The translations under genes were made by a program, and so were the position numbers. Shown here piece by piece: positions 1 to 8,730 of a DNA stretch of 17,910 nucleotides; within the stretch, counting starts at the first letter, position 1; each line of letters begins with the position of its first letter. The notes below the pieces were generated by a model. The model was not told the DNA's origin. It made no database searches and worked only from the letters and a program-made list of their open reading frames with translations. Origin of the DNA: an uncultured Clostridium sp. GTDB lineage: Bacteria; Bacillota; Clostridia; TANB77; CAG-508. Where the stretch lies: contig USNR01000027.1 of the NCBI GenBank assembly GCA_900556135.1, forward strand, positions 1 through 17,910, read 5' to 3'.

Positions 1-102
1 ACATAAAAATAAGTTTTGAATTAAGTATATTACTTAAGGATTTTGTTCATACTGAAAGTATATCAATAAACTACTGTGAATGAAGAACGATCTTATTTGA
101 AG

Positions 103-126
103 AGACGGGGACAACCTCGTCTTTTT
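103..126 (+). terminator. Intrinsic terminator of an upstream transcript
   Basis: The hairpin AGACGGGG, loop ACAA, CCTCGTCT (8 pairs including one G-U) is followed by TTTTAT. It ends whatever is transcribed from left of the window. A flanking pair AACGAT (86-91) and ATCGTT (135-140) could extend the structure. No coding region was recognised in 1-180. Confidence 0.75.
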
Positions 127-181
127 ATCTTAATATCGTTACTGTGGGAACGAACTGAATGAAGTAAGTCTCTGGTTTAAA

Positions 182-210
182 TTGACAAATACAGCGTTTT
201 GGAGTAAAAT
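182..210 (+). promoter_or_regulatory. Sigma-A-type promoter of gdpP-rplI-dnaB
   Basis: TTGACA at 182-187, a 17-base spacer and TAAAAT at 205-210. Transcription should begin near 217, about 25 bases before the gdpP ribosome site. It lies just after the terminator at 103-126, so the operon appears to start here. Confidence 0.75.
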
Positions 211-250
211 AGGTAATGTAAAATGGTTAAGAAAATAATTGGAGGATTTT

Positions 251-2266
251 ATGCCGAATAATAAATTTAAGATTGAAAGTTTAGTTTCAAGAATAAAAAT
301 ATACTTAGTAATAATAGCAATTTTATTAATTGTGTTGTGCGTAATGAATACAAGAGCAATTATACCAGCTATAATAACGTATATATTAATAGTGTTGTAT
401 ACAATATGGGCGAATAATAAAAGGAAAACAGAGATATCTGAACAAATAAATGAGTTAACTTTAAATGTGGATAAAGCAGCTCAGAGTACTATTATAAACT
501 CACCTTTTCCACTTGTTATATTAGAAACAAATGGAAATATAATATGGAAGAGTAGTAAGTTTATAAAGGAATTTTCTAATATAGATATAGAAAATTATTT
601 AACAGATATAATAAAAGAACTAAAATTGAAAATAGAAAATGCAGAGAATTTGTCAGAAATTTCTATAAGTGAGAAAATGGTTATAGGAAGTAAAACATAC
701 AAGATTATAGGAGAGTATGTTAAGTCTAAGGATAGAGAAAAGAAAAATTCGAAATCGTATATGGCAACAATATATTTCTTAGATGAAACAAAATATGAAG
801 AGCTATTAAAAGAATATAATAATTCTAAAATATGTGTTGGAATTATTATGATTGATAATTATGAAGAGTTGATGCAAAGAGCTACAGATGAAGAAAAAGC
901 AGGTTTAATATCAGAAATAGAAAGAAATATATATGCTTGGGTTAATAAATTTAGTGGAATTTCTATAAAATCTGAAAGAGATACTTTTATATGTATTTTT
1001 GAAGAAAAATATATGAAGGATATAAAAGAGCAGAAGTTTGATATTTTAGATGAAATTAAAGAAATAAAGACATCTGATAAATTGCAGTCTACGTTAAGTA
1101 TAGCTATTTCGGAAGATGGAGAAACAAATTTTGAAAAGTATAAATCAGCTAAAGCTGTTATAGAGATAGCTTTAGGTAGAGGTGGAGACCAGGCAATTAT
1201 TAAACAAAACGGAAAATATACATTCTTTGGGGGAAGAACTCCAGAGTTGGAAAAACGTACTAAAGTCAAGGCTAGAACTGTGTCTCAAGCATTGGAAGAG
1301 CTTATAAATGGTGCTAGCAATGTAATTATAATGGGACACACAAATAGTGATATAGATGCTATGGGGTCTAGTATGGGGCTGTATAGAATTGCTATTTCTT
1401 TAGGAAAAGAAGCATATATGGTTAATAATACAACTGGTACTAGTTTAGATAATTTTATAAAGGATGCTAAAGAGATTAAAGAATATGCTGATGCTATTAT
1501 TGATAAAAACGAGGCTATGGCTAAAGTTAATCCAGATACTTTATTAATAGTAACAGATACTGATAAAAAGAATTATGTGGAAGTACCAGAGCTTTTAAAT
1601 GAAACAAGTAAAATAGTTGTAATAGATCATCATAGAAGAGGAACTGATTATATAGAGAATGCAATTCTTACATTCCATGAAGTATATGCTTCTTCAGCAT
1701 GTGAGCTAGTAACAGAATTATTAGAGTATTCAGAAAGAGAAATAAAATTAGAAAAAATAGAAGTAGAAGCTTTGTATGCAGGTATAATGATGGATACAAA
1801 GAACTTTACATTTAAAACAGGTGTAAGAACCTTTGAAGCTGCAGCATATTTACGCAGATGTGGGGTTGATATTATCCGTGTAAAAAAATGGTTCCAAAGT
1901 GATTTAGAAACATATAATAAGATTTCGGAGATAGTTGCAAATGCGGAGATAACAAACAATAATATAGCTGTTGCAATATATGATAGAGATGACCCTGATG
2001 CTAATATAACATGTGCAAAAGCAGCAGATGAATTACTAACTATTAGTAATATAACGGCATCTTTTGTAATGGGAAAATTGGGCGACAAAGTATGTATAAG
2101 CGGAAGGTCTATTGGAGATATAAATGTTCAGGTTATACTAGAAAAATTAGGTGGCGGAGGTCACATAACAGTTGCTGGTGCACAGCTAGAAGGCATGACA
2201 TTACAAGAGGTTAAACAAGAATTGATAATTAGGATAAACGAGTACTTCACTGAAGTTGGAGCATAA
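251..2266 (+). CDS. gdpP: GdpP-type cyclic-di-AMP phosphodiesterase
   Basis: Membrane-bound DHH/DHHA1 phosphodiesterase that hydrolyses cyclic-di-AMP to pApA, setting the level of this second messenger in wall and osmotic homeostasis. The start is ATG 251, because GGAGG at 241-245 lies five bases upstream; the in-frame TTG at 239 overlaps that site. The 671-residue product has two membrane helices (about 15-32 and 36-54), a PAS-like region (about 80-180), a degenerate GGDEF region (about 190-320, with the family's ALGRGGDQ stretch), then the DHH domain with HTNSDID (363-369), DTDK (436-439), DHH (459-461) and MMDTKNF (D515), and DHHA1 with GGGGH (634-638). The metal-binding residues look intact. 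It leads the rplI-dnaB cluster, as in Bacillus yybT-rplI. DHH-family identity is certain; cyclic-di-AMP specificity follows from the full domain order. Confidence 0.96.
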   Translation: MPNNKFKIESLVSRIKIYLVIIAILLIVLCVMNTRAIIPAIITYILIVLYTIWANNKRKTEISEQINELTLNVDKAAQSTIINSPFPLVILETNGNIIWKSSKFIKEFSNIDIENYLTDIIKELKLKIENAENLSEISISEKMVIGSKTYKIIGEYVKSKDREKKNSKSYMATIYFLDETKYEELLKEYNNSKICVGIIMIDNYEELMQRATDEEKAGLISEIERNIYAWVNKFSGISIKSERDTFICIFEEKYMKDIKEQKFDILDEIKEIKTSDKLQSTLSIAISEDGETNFEKYKSAKAVIEIALGRGGDQAIIKQNGKYTFFGGRTPELEKRTKVKARTVSQALEELINGASNVIIMGHTNSDIDAMGSSMGLYRIAISLGKEAYMVNNTTGTSLDNFIKDAKEIKEYADAIIDKNEAMAKVNPDTLLIVTDTDKKNYVEVPELLNETSKIVVIDHHRRGTDYIENAILTFHEVYASSACELVTELLEYSEREIKLEKIEVEALYAGIMMDTKNFTFKTGVRTFEAAAYLRRCGVDIIRVKKWFQSDLETYNKISEIVANAEITNNNIAVAIYDRDDPDANITCAKAADELLTISNITASFVMGKLGDKVCISGRSIGDINVQVILEKLGGGGHITVAGAQLEGMTLQEVKQELIIRINEYFTEVGA

Positions 2267-2299
2267 GGTTTTATATGAATATCAAAAGGAGGCAAAAAG

Positions 2300-2743
2300 A
2301 TGAAAGTAATTTTATTAGATAATATTAAGGGAGTAGGAAAAAAGGATCAAATTATTAATGCAGCAGATGGGTATGCTAGAAATTATCTTTTACCTAAAAA
2401 GCTTGCAGTAGAAGCTAATAACGAAAACATGAGCAAGTTGAAGGCTAAAGAGGATTCTAATAAATATAAAAAAGATTTAGAAAAACAAGAAGCAGAAGCT
2501 ATTGCAAAGAAATTAAAAGACATAGTGCTAACAATAACTGTAAAAGCTGGAGACAATGGAAAAATATTTGGAGGAGTTACTAGCAAGGAAATCTCTGAAG
2601 AATTAAATAAGCAATATAAAATAGCAATAGACAAAAAGAAAATTACTATGCAACAAACAATAAAAACATTAGGTGTATTTAATGTGGAAATAAAGCTTTT
2701 TGAGGGTGTAATTGGTAAGTTAAAAGTTGAAGTTAAGAGCTAG
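2300..2743 (+). CDS. rplI: 50S ribosomal protein L9
   Basis: Large-subunit protein that binds 23S rRNA near the L1 stalk and helps keep the reading frame. The 147 residues match the usual length of about 148. The N-terminal half carries the L9 signature: MKVILLDNIKGVGKK, then a G-Y-A-R-N-Y-L-L-P motif at about 25-33. A charged linker helix (about 40-75) leads to the C-terminal domain. The ribosome site AAAGGAGG lies just upstream of the ATG, and the gap from gdpP is 33 bases, so the two are probably cotranscribed. Confidence 0.97.
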   Translation: MKVILLDNIKGVGKKDQIINAADGYARNYLLPKKLAVEANNENMSKLKAKEDSNKYKKDLEKQEAEAIAKKLKDIVLTITVKAGDNGKIFGGVTSKEISEELNKQYKIAIDKKKITMQQTIKTLGVFNVEIKLFEGVIGKLKVEVKS

Positions 2744-2838
2744 TAAAAAAATAGTAATAAGAATTAAAACTTAAAATGGAATATTAAAAATAGTATTAAA
2801 CAAAAAATATAATCATGTAAATATGAGGAGAAATCAAT

Positions 2839-4170
2839 ATGGAATTAGGAAAAGTCCCACCACAGGATGTGGAAGCAGAACAAGCTGTACTTGGTAGTAC
2901 TTTAACAGACCAAGACGCTGTTATAGCAGCTATAGAAACTTTAAGACCTGAAGATTTCTACAGAGAAGACAACAAAATTATTTTTGAAGCAATTATGAAT
3001 ATATATAATAGAGCTGAGCCTATAGATATTATAACTCTAAAGGCTGAGCTATCTTCTATGGGAAAATTAGATAGTGTTGGAGGTTTGGAATACATAGTTC
3101 AATTGCCTGATAAGGTTCCAACGACAGCAAATGTTGAGAGATATATAAAAATTGTAGAAGAAAAGTCAATGCTAAGAAAACTGGTTAAAACGGCAAATGA
3201 AATTATCAGTTTAGGATATGATGAAACAGAAAATGTTGAAGATATAATGGATACGGCAGAAAAAAAGATATTTGATGTTATGCAAAGAAAAAATCAAAAA
3301 GGATATACAGCTATAAAAGACATTTTGGTAGAATCATTTACGCAATTGGAAGAATTGTACAATCAAAAACAACATGTAACAGGTGTACCTACTGGATTTA
3401 TAGAGCTAGATAATAGAACAGCTGGATTACATGGTTCTGAGCTAATATTAATTGCAGCAAGACCTGCTATGGGAAAAACAGCGTTTGCACTTAATATAGG
3501 AACTTATGCTGCAACAAGGGCAAATGTACCAGTTGCAATATTCAGCTTGGAAATGTCTAAAGAACAATTAGGAAACAGAATTTTATGTAGTGAAGCTTTA
3601 GTTGATAGTAATAAAGTAAGAACTGGTAAGCTAGAGGATGAAGAATGGGCAAAACTTGCAGAAACATCAGGAGAGCTTTCAAATGCAGAGATTTACGTAG
3701 ACGATACGCCAGGTATATCTGTAATGGAAATTCGTGCAAAGTGTAGAAAGTTAAAGTTGGAAAAAAATATTGGTTTAGTAATAATAGATTACTTGCAGTT
3801 AATACAAGGTTCAGGTAAAAGAGGAGCAAGTAGGGAGCAAGAAATATCAGAAATTAGTAGATCTTTAAAAATTCTTGCAAAGGAAATTAATGTTCCTGTA
3901 ATAGCATTGTCACAGCTATCTAGAGCTGTGGAAGGTAGACCAGACCACAGACCTATGCTTTCAGACTTGCGTGAATCTGGAGCTATTGAGCAGGATGCGG
4001 ACATTGTAATGTTTTTGTATAGAGATGATTATTATAATGAAGATTCGGAAAAGAAAAACATTGCAGAAGTTATAATTGCAAAACAAAGATCGGGTTCTAC
4101 TGGAACTGTAGAATTAGCATGGCTTGGAAATTATACAAAATTTGCAAACCTAGAAAAATACAGAGAATAG
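2839..4170 (+). CDS. dnaB: Replicative DNA helicase DnaB
   Basis: Hexameric 5'-3' helicase that unwinds the replication fork and interacts with primase (named dnaC in Bacillus). The 443 residues are a full family length. The N-terminal domain begins with the usual PPQDVEAEQAVLGS (7-20). The RecA-like domain has Walker A ARPAMGKTA (207-215), a FSLEMS motif (235-240), Walker B LVIIDYLQL (313-321) and a late DLRESGAIEQDAD stretch with the arginine-finger region. Ribosome site GAGGAG precedes the ATG. The 95 bases after rplI are AT-rich and show no terminator, which fits an operon with gdpP and rplI. No intein is present. Confidence 0.97.
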   Translation: MELGKVPPQDVEAEQAVLGSTLTDQDAVIAAIETLRPEDFYREDNKIIFEAIMNIYNRAEPIDIITLKAELSSMGKLDSVGGLEYIVQLPDKVPTTANVERYIKIVEEKSMLRKLVKTANEIISLGYDETENVEDIMDTAEKKIFDVMQRKNQKGYTAIKDILVESFTQLEELYNQKQHVTGVPTGFIELDNRTAGLHGSELILIAARPAMGKTAFALNIGTYAATRANVPVAIFSLEMSKEQLGNRILCSEALVDSNKVRTGKLEDEEWAKLAETSGELSNAEIYVDDTPGISVMEIRAKCRKLKLEKNIGLVIIDYLQLIQGSGKRGASREQEISEISRSLKILAKEINVPVIALSQLSRAVEGRPDHRPMLSDLRESGAIEQDADIVMFLYRDDYYNEDSEKKNIAEVIIAKQRSGSTGTVELAWLGNYTKFANLEKYRE

Positions 4171-4221
4171 TTAGTGAAATTACAAACTTGAAATTCTTTA
4201 GAATGAAGGAGAAAAGATTAA

Positions 4222-5232
4222 ATGGCAACTAGAAGGAAAAATTTAGAAGATAAAATTTTATCAACTATATATGAATATAATTTAATAAAGCCAAAAGATA
4301 CTGTATTAGTTGCTGTATCTGGAGGTCCAGATTCTATGTGTCTTTTAAATTCTTTATATAATTTAAGAGAAAAGCTGAAAATAGATAAACTGGCAGTTGC
4401 ACATGTTAATCATATGTTAAGAGAAGAAGCAAGGGAAGAAACTAAATATGTTGAAGATTTTTGTAAAAATAAAAATATAGAAGTTTTTACAAAATACGTG
4501 AATATAAAAGAAATATCAGTAAAAAATAAAATAAGTGAGGAATTAGCAGGTAGAGAAGAAAGATATAAATTTTTTGACGAAGTGGCAGATAAGATAAGTG
4601 CAAATAAAATTGCGATAGCACATAATTACAATGACAATGCAGAAACAGTTTTAATGCATTTACTTAGAGGAACTGGAGTTTCAGGCTTGGCTGGAATAAC
4701 ACCTAATAGAGAAGGAAAATACATTAGACCAATAATAAAGTGTAATAGACAAGAAATAGAAAATTATTGTGAAGAAGAAAAGCTAGAACCTAAACATGAT
4801 AAAACAAATGATGAAAATATATATGTACGAAACAAAATAAGGAATCAACTTATACCATATATAAAAAAAGAGTTCAATCCTAATATAATAGTGACATTAA
4901 ATAGATTATCAGAAATAATATATAATGAAGACATGTATATGAAAAAGGTTTCAGAAGAAGCATATAATTTGTTGTGTTCAGAAGAGACAGAAAGTAGAAT
5001 AGTGTTAAGATTAAAAGATTTTATAAAATACGATGATGCAATAAAATCAAGAATAATTTTAAATGTTATAAATAAACTATATGGAACTACCAAAGGGATA
5101 GAAAAAATACATATACAAGATATTATAAAACTATGTGATAACAATGTGGGAAACAAATATCTTACACCTAACAAAAGTTTAAAAGTTTTTGTAAAATCTG
5201 GAAAAGTATCATTTGAAAAAGTATTGAAATAA
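4222..5232 (+). CDS. tilS: tRNA(Ile)-lysidine synthetase, short form
   Basis: N-type ATP pyrophosphatase that converts the wobble C34 of tRNA-Ile2 (anticodon CAU) to lysidine, so that it reads AUA. The P-loop SGGPDS is at 33-38, followed by AHVNHMLREEA (about 60-70) and the AHNYNDNAETVLMHLLRGTG stretch (about 134-153), both family signatures. At 336 residues it is much shorter than the Bacillus protein (about 470) and appears to lack the C-terminal substrate-recognition domains, resembling the compact Aquifex-type TilS. The stop is natural and no lost tail is visible before ftsH. AAGGAG at 4206-4211 precedes the ATG. tilS is commonly followed by hpt and then ftsH in Firmicutes; here hpt is absent. 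AUA codons are frequent throughout the window, so this enzyme should be essential. Confidence 0.93.
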   Translation: MATRRKNLEDKILSTIYEYNLIKPKDTVLVAVSGGPDSMCLLNSLYNLREKLKIDKLAVAHVNHMLREEAREETKYVEDFCKNKNIEVFTKYVNIKEISVKNKISEELAGREERYKFFDEVADKISANKIAIAHNYNDNAETVLMHLLRGTGVSGLAGITPNREGKYIRPIIKCNRQEIENYCEEEKLEPKHDKTNDENIYVRNKIRNQLIPYIKKEFNPNIIVTLNRLSEIIYNEDMYMKKVSEEAYNLLCSEETESRIVLRLKDFIKYDDAIKSRIILNVINKLYGTTKGIEKIHIQDIIKLCDNNVGNKYLTPNKSLKVFVKSGKVSFEKVLK

Positions 5233-5294
5233 TTTTATTGTTGTGATATATTTTGAGGAAGAACTAGGGGATTAACGTTAAAGGAGGAAAAAAA

Positions 5295-7100
5295 TTGAAA
5301 AATAGTTTAAAAACATTAGCAGTATGGTTAATTATAGGAATAATATTAGTGGTTGCAATATCTGCAATATTGGAAAACACAGATACTAAATTAGCCTATT
5401 CAGAATTAGTAGCAAAAATAGAAGCAGGAGAAGTTGAAGAAATCGAATTAGAAGCAGACGGAACCTCAGCTCAAGTTAAAGTGAAAAATGATAATATAAG
5501 AAAGACAGTTAATATTCCAAGTGTAGATAATTTAATGGAAAACTTGGAAGAAACAATGAAAACTGGAAATGTAAAAGTTATAGAAAAATCTGAATCTTTA
5601 TTTATGATTTTCTTAACATTCTTAACACCATTAGGAATAGTGGTAATATTCTTAGTATTCTGGCTTTTTGTGATGAGTGGTGCTGGAGCCCAAGGTGGTA
5701 ACAAGACAATGACATTTGGAAAGAGCAAAGCTAGAATGTTAAATCCAAATGATAAAAATAGAGTAACATTTGATGATGTTGCTGGTGTTGACGAAGAAAA
5801 AGAAGAGTTAGAAGAAATAGTAGAATTTCTAAAAAATCCTAAAAAATTCACAGAGATGGGAGCAAGAATCCCTAAAGGAGTATTGCTTGTTGGTCAACCA
5901 GGAACTGGTAAAACATTACTTGCAAAAGCAGTTGCAGGTGAAGCTGGAGTTCCATTCTTTATAATAAGTGGATCAGACTTTGTTGAAATGTTTGTTGGTG
6001 TTGGTGCATCACGTGTAAGAGATTTATTTGAAGAAGCAAAAAAGAAAGCTCCATGTATAATCTTTATAGATGAAATTGATGCTGTTGGACGTCAAAGAGG
6101 TGCAGGTCTTGGCGGCGGACACGATGAAAGAGAGCAAACATTAAATCAATTATTAGTTGAAATGGATGGATTTGCTGCTAATGAAGGAGTTATAGTCCTT
6201 GCAGCAACTAATAGACCAGATGTATTAGATAAAGCTTTATTAAGACCAGGAAGATTTGATAGACAAATTGTTGTATCTCTTCCAGATGTTAGGGCAAGAG
6301 AACAAATATTAGAAGTTCATAGCAGAAAGAAAAAATTTGCAGATGATGTTAACTTAAAAATAATAGCAAAAAATACAGCAGGATTTGCAGGAGCAGATTT
6401 AGAGAATGTATTAAATGAAGCGGCTCTTTTAGCAGCTAGAAGAAATTTATCAGCAATAGGTGAAAGAGAAATTGAAGATGCAATGGTTAAGGTTACAATG
6501 GGACCAGAAAAAACAACAAGAGTAAGAAGCGAAAAAGAAAAGAAATTAGTTGCTTACCATGAAGCTGGTCATGCAGTTGTAAGTAGATTTTTACCTACAC
6601 AAGATGCAGTTCATGAAATTTCAATAGTTCCAAGAGGAATGGCTGGTGGATATACAATGTATCAACCAACAGAAGATAAATCATTTATGTCTAAAACAGA
6701 GATGCTAGAACAAATAATATCTTTATTAGGTGGAAGAGCATCAGAAGCATTGATATTAGATGATATTTCAACAGGAGCAAGCAATGACATAGAAAGAGCT
6801 ACAAAAATAGCAAAATCTATGGTTACAAAATATGGAATGAGCGAAAGAGTTGGAACAATTACATTAGGATCTGATCAAGAACAAGTATTTTTAGGAAGAG
6901 ATTTCGCACAAGAAAAAACATATTCAGAAGAAACTGCTGGAATAATAGATGAAGAAATGAAGAAAATAATAGACAACTGTTATAAAACAGCAACTCAGAT
7001 ATTACAAAATAATGTTCAAAAATTACACGCTGTAGCACAAGTTTTATTAGAAAAAGAAAAAATATCTGGAGAAGAATTTGAGGCTATTTTCTCTGAATAA
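5295..7100 (+). CDS. ftsH: ATP-dependent zinc metalloprotease FtsH
   Basis: Hexameric inner-membrane AAA+ protease that extracts and degrades damaged membrane proteins and regulators. The start is TTG 5295, eight bases after a strong AAAGGAGG (5280-5287). Of 601 residues, membrane helices are at about 7-26 and 103-126 with the extracytoplasmic FtsH domain between. Walker A is GQPGTGKT (200-207), Walker B CIIFIDE (254-260), and the second region of homology is ATNRPDVLDKALLRPGRFDR (304-323). The zinc site is HEAGH (422-426), with the third ligand probably D498 in GASND. The Q at 201, where the family usually has P (GPPGTGKT), is unusual but not a nucleotide-contact lysine or threonine. It follows tilS by 62 bases, a conserved Firmicutes neighbourhood. 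Confidence 0.97.
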   Translation: MKNSLKTLAVWLIIGIILVVAISAILENTDTKLAYSELVAKIEAGEVEEIELEADGTSAQVKVKNDNIRKTVNIPSVDNLMENLEETMKTGNVKVIEKSESLFMIFLTFLTPLGIVVIFLVFWLFVMSGAGAQGGNKTMTFGKSKARMLNPNDKNRVTFDDVAGVDEEKEELEEIVEFLKNPKKFTEMGARIPKGVLLVGQPGTGKTLLAKAVAGEAGVPFFIISGSDFVEMFVGVGASRVRDLFEEAKKKAPCIIFIDEIDAVGRQRGAGLGGGHDEREQTLNQLLVEMDGFAANEGVIVLAATNRPDVLDKALLRPGRFDRQIVVSLPDVRAREQILEVHSRKKKFADDVNLKIIAKNTAGFAGADLENVLNEAALLAARRNLSAIGEREIEDAMVKVTMGPEKTTRVRSEKEKKLVAYHEAGHAVVSRFLPTQDAVHEISIVPRGMAGGYTMYQPTEDKSFMSKTEMLEQIISLLGGRASEALILDDISTGASNDIERATKIAKSMVTKYGMSERVGTITLGSDQEQVFLGRDFAQEKTYSEETAGIIDEEMKKIIDNCYKTATQILQNNVQKLHAVAQVLLEKEKISGEEFEAIFSE

Positions 7101-7148
7101 TATAATTTAGAGTAAATAGAAAATTTCAAAAGAAGAAGGGATTTTAAA

Positions 7149-7487
7149 GTGGAGATTATTGCAACTATATTAGTATTGCTATTTATAATATTTTCATTAG
7201 TAATGTTTGCTGTTATTCAAATACAAATGGCTGGCATTGAAGTAAAAGACTTTTGGTCTTTTATAAACGCGAATCAAGAACTTGATAAGTTGTATGCATT
7301 TGCTAAAAAATATGAAAAAATGTCTCCACAGGAGCAGATAATATTTTTAAAAGCTGCAGAGAAAATGTCTGATGCTTTTGAAAAAGTACCAACAATAATA
7401 TGGGAAGATGAATATCAAAAATACAGAGATGTAATGGATATTTACAGAGATATTAAAGTTAAAAGATGGGAAGCAAATTCTAAATAA
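7149..7487 (+). CDS. Small membrane-anchored protein of unknown function
   Basis: I do not recognise this 112-residue protein. Residues about 3-25 are one strongly hydrophobic helix with no cleavable signal motif, so it is probably anchored with the rest in the cytoplasm. The remainder is charged and helical, rich in K, E, Y and W (for example MSPQEQIIFLKAAEKMSDAF at about 58-77). The start is GTG 7149, with a purine-rich GAAGGG eight bases upstream. It sits 48 bases after ftsH and before nifS on the same strand with no visible terminator, so it is probably cotranscribed with ftsH. A link to FtsH, as substrate or adaptor, is only a guess from position. Confidence 0.72.
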   Translation: MEIIATILVLLFIIFSLVMFAVIQIQMAGIEVKDFWSFINANQELDKLYAFAKKYEKMSPQEQIIFLKAAEKMSDAFEKVPTIIWEDEYQKYRDVMDIYRDIKVKRWEANSK

Positions 7488-7554
7488 AAGAATAACAAAA
7501 AAATAGTCGTGGCATATAATAATATATAGATATACTCGAAAGGAGTTAGAGAGT

Positions 7555-8706
7555 ATGAGGATAATATATTGTGATCATGCCGCGACTACTTCTGTAAAAA
7601 GGGAAGTTTTATGTTCTATGATACCGTATTATGTAGAAGAATATGGTAATCCTTCATCATTATACGAAATTGGTCGACGAAATAAACAGGTAATTACAAA
7701 TGCACGAAGGCAAGTGGCAAGAGCAATAAATGCAAATTGTAAAGAGATTTATTTTACATCATGTGGAAGCGAAAGCGACAATTTAGCAATAAAGGGATTT
7801 TGCTATGCAAATAAAAATAAGGGGAAGCATATAATAACTAGCAGGATAGAACATCCAGCGGTATTAAATACATGTAAAACATTAGAGAGGCAAGGATTTG
7901 AAGTAACATATCTAAATGTAGATGATAAAGGATTTGTTAGATTAGATGAATTAAAAAATAGTGTAAGAGATGATACGATATTAATAACTATTATGACTGC
8001 AAATAATGAGATTGGAACTATACAAAAAATAGAAGAGATAGGAGCTTTTGCAAGAAAGAAAAATATAATTTTTCATACAGATGCAGTGCAAGCGGTAGGA
8101 AATATAGAAATAGATGTACAGAGAATGAATATAGATATGTTGTCAATGTCAGCACATAAATTTTATGGACCAAAAGGTGTTGGAGCACTATATGTTAAAG
8201 AAGGCATTGAATTTGAAAGAATTCAAGACGGAGGACATCAAGAAAGAAATAAAAGGTCTGGAACAGAAAATGTTGCAGGAATAGTAGGACTTGGTAAGGC
8301 GATAGAAATTGCAACCTATAATATTGAACAATACAATAATAAATTATCAGCATTGAGAAAAAGATTTTTAAAGGGAATAGAACAAACTATTGGAAAAGAA
8401 AATTTTAGATTAAATGGAGACTGGAATAATAGGTTACCAGGAAATATAAATATTTCTTTTAAAAACATAGACAGTAGTATGTTGTTACTAGAACTAGATA
8501 AAAGAGGAATATGTGCATCTGGAGGTTCAGCGTGTTCGTCAGGAGAAAGAGCCCCATCGCATGTTTTACTTGCAATAGGATTAGATAAAGAATGGATTGA
8601 TGGTACAATAAGGATATCATTAGGGGAAGAGAATACTGCAGAAGAGATAGATTATCTGATTAAAGAAATTTCTGAAATATATAAGAGCCAAAAAGATGAC
8701 ACCTAA
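7555..8706 (+). CDS. nifS: Cysteine desulfurase, NifS/IscS family
   Basis: PLP enzyme that removes sulfur from cysteine, passing it on as a persulfide for Fe-S clusters or tRNA thiolation. The 383 residues are the normal length. Key features are the N-terminal DHAATT (7-12), the PLP lysine in SAHKFYGPKGVG (K202) and the catalytic-cysteine loop SGGSACSSGERAPSHV (C327). The lack of extra residues in that loop fits the group I (NifS/IscS) type rather than SufS. Start ATG 7555 follows AAAGGAG. No scaffold (iscU/nifU), thiI or mnmA gene follows. The next sequence is the opposite-strand cassette, whose terminator hairpin overlaps the last codons (Asp-Asp-Thr-stop), so the original C-terminal end or downstream partner may have been displaced. 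Confidence 0.94.
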   Translation: MRIIYCDHAATTSVKREVLCSMIPYYVEEYGNPSSLYEIGRRNKQVITNARRQVARAINANCKEIYFTSCGSESDNLAIKGFCYANKNKGKHIITSRIEHPAVLNTCKTLERQGFEVTYLNVDDKGFVRLDELKNSVRDDTILITIMTANNEIGTIQKIEEIGAFARKKNIIFHTDAVQAVGNIEIDVQRMNIDMLSMSAHKFYGPKGVGALYVKEGIEFERIQDGGHQERNKRSGTENVAGIVGLGKAIEIATYNIEQYNNKLSALRKRFLKGIEQTIGKENFRLNGDWNNRLPGNINISFKNIDSSMLLLELDKRGICASGGSACSSGERAPSHVLLAIGLDKEWIDGTIRISLGEENTAEEIDYLIKEISEIYKSQKDDT

Positions 8707-8725
8707 GCAATTTGCTCAGGTGTCA
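8690..8725 (-). terminator. Terminator of the 8731-9027 gene, overlapping the end of nifS
   Basis: TGACACCT...AGGTGTCA (8697-8725) forms a stem of 12 to 14 pairs around AATTT. On the minus-strand RNA every pair closes (one is G-U) and the stem is followed by TCTTTTT. On the plus strand one pair becomes A-C and only a weak T-run follows. It is therefore chiefly a leftward terminator, placed inside the 3' end of nifS (stop at 8706). Confidence 0.72.
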
Positions 8726-8730
8726 GTAGT

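Noticed and set aside
141..180. Possible T-box-like sequence before gdpP (GTGGGAACGAAC)
   Set aside because: The T-box core GGTGGNACCGCG is not present, and the terminator lies before this sequence rather than after it.
239..250. TTG start for gdpP at 239
   Set aside because: The codon overlaps the GGAGG ribosome site that serves the ATG at 251, so the upstream start has no site of its own.
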